Both the position numbers and the translations under genes were made by a program. Below, one piece after another: positions 8,401 through 9,537 of a stretch of 9,537 nt of DNA. The stretch's first letter is position 1; each line of letters opens with the position of its first letter. Below the pieces are notes generated by a model that worked only from the letters and a program-made list of their open reading frames with translations, was not told the origin of the DNA and searched no databases. The DNA lies in contig CALDFY010000066.1 of the NCBI GenBank assembly GCA_937942115.1, positions 1 to 9,537 on the forward strand, read 5' to 3'. Source of the DNA: an uncultured Anaerolineae bacterium. GTDB taxonomy: Bacteria; Chloroflexota; Anaerolineae; B4-G1; DUEL01.

Positions 8401-9075
8401 CCGAGGTGGAAGTCCTGCCGCTTCCGGTGAGGGGATTTCTTCCCGCTCGGCAAACCGGAGGGCCATCTCCCGGCAGCGCTCCAGGAAGTCCACCGCCAGA
8501 GGGCCACCGTGTTCCAGGAAGCGCAGGACCGGTTTATCGGTGGTGTAGAAGATACTGGCCTGGCGGAGGCGCTGCTGGATGAACTCCTCGGTGGAGAGAA
8601 CGGCGAATTCCGGGCGGGTGACCAGTGGCCGGAGGAAGTGGTCAAAGAAATCCCCCAGGCAGTAATCGGGGATGCCGCTGTGGGCCAGAATCGGCCCGAT
8701 GTAGCGGTGGCCGCCCAGAGAGGGGAACTGGGCCACCGGCAGGGTCTGCACAATGTCCTCAAAGAGTTGCCCCCACTGGAGGGTCTGGGCCGGCGGAATG
8801 GGAAGGCCGGTGGCATCCCGGACGGCGGACCAGAACGCCCCTTCCTCGTAGTAGTAGGCTCCTGTGGCGACCAGGAAGACCGCATACGTGCAGGGGTACT
8901 GTTCCCGCAGCCGCTGGGATGCCCTCGTCCAGCCCTCCCGGCGCACCAGGGCGCCGATCTGCCGACCCAGGGAGCGGACTTCCTCCTCGGAAAGCCGCAC
9001 TTCCCCCAGCAGGTCCACCTCGGCGACCTGAGGGCGCAGCCGTTCTTCCCACTCGTCCAGCGAATCGGGCCGCAT
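5446..9075 (-). CDS. Large protein of unknown family paired with the helicase (candidate DruH-like), with C-terminal C2H2 zinc finger
   Basis: I do not recognise a named family in these 1209 residues. No signal peptide or membrane segment is evident, so it is probably cytoplasmic. Residues 1-240 look helical and include the glycine- and aromatic-rich block GGHRYIGPILAHSGIPDYCL (121-140), then DKPVLRFLEHGG (180-191), both of which look conserved rather than random. Residues about 250-870 are beta-rich with alternating hydrophobics and several Ig-like strand patterns, such as GTYKVKVRGPLG (530-541) and PGKYLLELTTRD (832-843). Residues about 870-1070 are helical, possibly repeat-like. C1154, C1157, H1172 and H1177, with F1160 and L1167 between, form a C2H2-type finger (C-x2-C-x14-H-x4-H) that could bind nucleic acid. 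The tail is proline-rich. An in-frame TGA lies six codons upstream of the ATG, so this start is almost forced; its ribosome binding site is weak. It is first in the operon. Its size, order and lack of known domains fit DruH of type III Druantia, but this is unverified. Confidence 0.88.
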   Translation of the reverse strand: MRPDSLDEWEERLRPQVAEVDLLGEVRLSEEEVRSLGRQIGALVRREGWTRASQRLREQYPCTYAVFLVATGAYYYEEGAFWSAVRDATGLPIPPAQTLQWGQLFEDIVQTLPVAQFPSLGGHRYIGPILAHSGIPDYCLGDFFDHFLRPLVTRPEFAVLSTEEFIQQRLRQASIFYTTDKPVLRFLEHGGPLAVDFLERCREMALRFAEREEIPSPEAAGLPPRIVRGYQAWLEGQAHPSFRKRAALRSPVFFLNPWGWGVGLHLPAQSVSALDCPDSDLEIHWQVRPGNALPISAQLHWEEVEWKTVPMTVPLTTPAPEYRVSLACTCTQENGSPSEKTVREWRIPGVTEEHPLLWFDPKDGRRLSPQDTLPGGRLWVLRRPDVILEADPPDGLQVSEQFPRPPWGWSDFIGEEIDLTQARTLKARWNDRSLEYIVLSELQDRPSLEGGHRLPIEDGRPPLYAGVPPSLHIPLPASFPPHRWHVEIWNEGPALPEIHGSGTLADLRPEIREGKAVLDLRVWLNDAPIGTYKVKVRGPLGRKADLAFRILPVLEMVGYETLYLPEGAEGARLLVETDAHTELALQPGATDVQVVLQEENDKRRLYEVIAGVTRADFPFRFIRRTPRGDSVYVPLFVPIRRLRWMVVLNPEQALSLEWRRTPLRLPLEALEQARDPLLLVDVFGGADEGVQVTLSLRDEDGTPLQEQKGRQRAGQPYLRFDLAAFLDTLRQSPALRTTFALNLFGLPDRGEVSYPVLQVSRRFIVQRAEVESAQIGDTLYLRLRWEAPVRVRHRLVRLWPLWRPWEPPLEVPIPDSAQDEHRCAFPAGRLVPGKYLLELTTRDPWATDAGPPARPAADDPTLISVFIPSNAVTIRLQELRDQVTSGALSFPAALETACIRRDVGQEALAQEAFQWCFEHLDEADVVHILALVRAVAGNPDLDRPLRMKLAAARRLRRVLDDFRQGLLPETLYREYLAQLPRPPLWSAETCETLLDGDDEPLRFQALRQLLEREHPSGIQNLIRWLQEGRISDEDAIPLLEQRLPWATEGLKKALPDPAVIRLLEKLAQRYPDQVPLIIVRPGHWVRCVAGWGRLERIEAADGARLEEFLPSCLQPRLRLHVLLRAHDPKWSEKVVISLDERTVAFPDARQVYTCSKCRRFSSQYSNLVTEQHDRAVHGGIGPTFAIATPPLKQPALPEFRASPPPQPWE

Positions 9076-9143
9076 TCCGCTTCTACCCAGTCAATCGCAA
9101 CCCAGACCCGTTCCGGGTCCTGTATACCTGACACTTTTCAGAT
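9076..9143 (-). other. Putative leader of the two-gene operon
   Basis: This is the segment immediately upstream of the large operon, read on the minus strand. It has no strong Shine-Dalgarno; AGAAGCGGA before the ATG is weak. The only -10-like hexamer is TATACA (9126-9121), without a convincing -35 box, so I do not call a promoter. A different frame is open from GTG 9134-9132, after a TGA, and reads GIQDPERVWVAIDWVEAE before overlapping the start of the large gene. It may be chance or an eroded N-terminal extension. Confidence 0.3.
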
Positions 9144-9247
9144 AGGACGCGGAAAAACGCGGATGCCCACGGATGAACACGGCAATAAAAAGATTTTCCG
9201 TGCATTTCCGTGTTCTTCCGTGTGCTACAGGACGCGGAAAAGCGGAT
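9144..9247. repeat. Short interspersed repeat with direct ends and an internal inverted repeat
   Basis: AGGACGCGGAAAA occurs at 9144-9156 and again at 9229-9241 (13 of 13 identical), each followed within two bases by GCGGAT. Between them CACGGATGAACACGG (9168-9182) is an inverted match, 14 of 15, to CCGTGTTCTTCCGTG (9208-9222). The whole could fold into a long stem with an AT-rich loop containing AATAAAAAGATTTT. Sequences built on CCGTGTTCATCCGTG are, to my knowledge, common dispersed intergenic repeats in several GC-rich phyla. It lies just upstream of the operon, where a promoter would be expected. Confidence 0.65.
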
Positions 9248-9348
9248 AGATGCTTTTTTTCAAAACGCAGGGCAAAAGGCATCTCCCACAAAGGCACAAA
9301 GATCACGTAACTACCTACCCCTGATGGCTGGGATGCTCACTTCCGCCC

Positions 9349-9454
9349 GCCGCTGAAGCGGCAGGCTCAGATACCAAAGCCCTGACGGGCTATCCGGAAG
9401 CCCCTGAAAGGGGCTTCGCATCGGAGCCAGGGGCTTTTCGCCCAATGGGGCGAA
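9349..9454. repeat. Array of four consecutive hairpins
   Basis: Four perfect stems lie in a row. GCCGC/GCGGC (9349-9353 with 9358-9362) has loop TGAA. AGCCC/GGGCT (9378-9382 with 9387-9391) has loop TGAC. GAAGCCCC/GGGGCTTC (9397-9404 with 9410-9417) has loop TGAAA. TTCGCCC/GGGCGAA (9437-9443 with 9448-9454) has loop AATG. The stems differ in sequence while the first three loops begin TGA. No U-run follows, so these are not ordinary terminators. The array is probably a dispersed structured intergenic element; a structured RNA or DNA recombination site is possible. Confidence 0.6.
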
Positions 9455-9537
9455 CCTTTGCCCCCACCCCCCTTTATCCCCCCTCCCCCATCGCTGCGCT
9501 TGGGGGAGGGGGGAAGGGGAAGGGTTTTGCGGCGGCC
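9453..9537 (-). repeat. Edge repeat, copy C (inverted relative to copies A and B)
   Basis: A 12-bp perfect stem pairs CCCCCCTCCCCC (9478-9489) with GGGGGAGGGGGG (9502-9513) around the loop ATCGCTGCGCTT. In reverse complement the blocks run GCCGCCGCAAAACCCTT, C-tract, AGCGCAGCGATGGGGG, GATAAAGGGGGG and GGGGGCAAAGG. Copy A at 29-100 has this order of blocks and copy B at 201-250 has the central part. The repeat probably continues beyond the window end. Confidence 0.7.

Noticed and set aside
9121..9126. TATACA as the -10 box of the operon promoter
   Set aside because: No acceptable -35 hexamer lies 16-18 bases upstream, and a single -10-like hexamer is weak evidence.
9144..9454. CRISPR array
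   Set aside because: The repeats are inverted and of unequal spacing and sequence, not regularly spaced direct repeats with unique spacers, and no cas genes are present.

Overview
The window is a GC-rich bacterial accessory locus. Two very large genes lie on the minus strand and fill about 90 percent of it. Repeat-dense, G/C-tract-rich sequence sits at both edges. The organism cannot be named from the sequence. Dispersed hairpins with long C and G tracts and a CCGTGTTCATCCGTG-type repeat are things I associate with Chloroflexota (Anaerolineae-like) and some other GC-rich environmental bacteria. That is an inference only.

Layout in the direction of transcription (right to left). Positions 9537 to about 9144 hold a G/C-tract repeat, an array of four hairpins and a short interspersed repeat with direct and inverted arms. 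Then comes a 1209-residue protein of unknown family (9075-5446). It has a conserved-looking N-terminal block, a long beta-rich middle and a C-terminal C2H2-type zinc finger. After a 25-base gap with a strong ribosome binding site comes a 1633-residue superfamily 2 DEAH helicase with many zinc clusters and a C-terminal DUF1998 (MrfA-like) domain (5420-519). A near-consensus promoter overlaps the helicase stop codon. It reads into a frameshifted, truncated remnant of a three-Cys-motif partner (TcmP) gene (about 483-299). The left edge (1-250) carries two more copies of the edge repeat, inverted relative to the right-edge copy.

The two intact genes probably work together. A giant YprA/MrfA-like DUF1998 helicase placed directly after one giant partner of unknown fold matches the two-gene plan of type III Druantia anti-phage defence (DruH plus DruE). 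Related DUF1998 helicases are central to DISARM and other defence systems. The helicase domains are read directly from sequence. The Druantia III assignment is an inference from size, order and architecture, and the partner may be a divergent or new family. The truncated TcmP gene and the flanking repeats suggest an accessory region that has gained and lost genes. No tRNA, rRNA, CRISPR array, transposase or integrase was seen.
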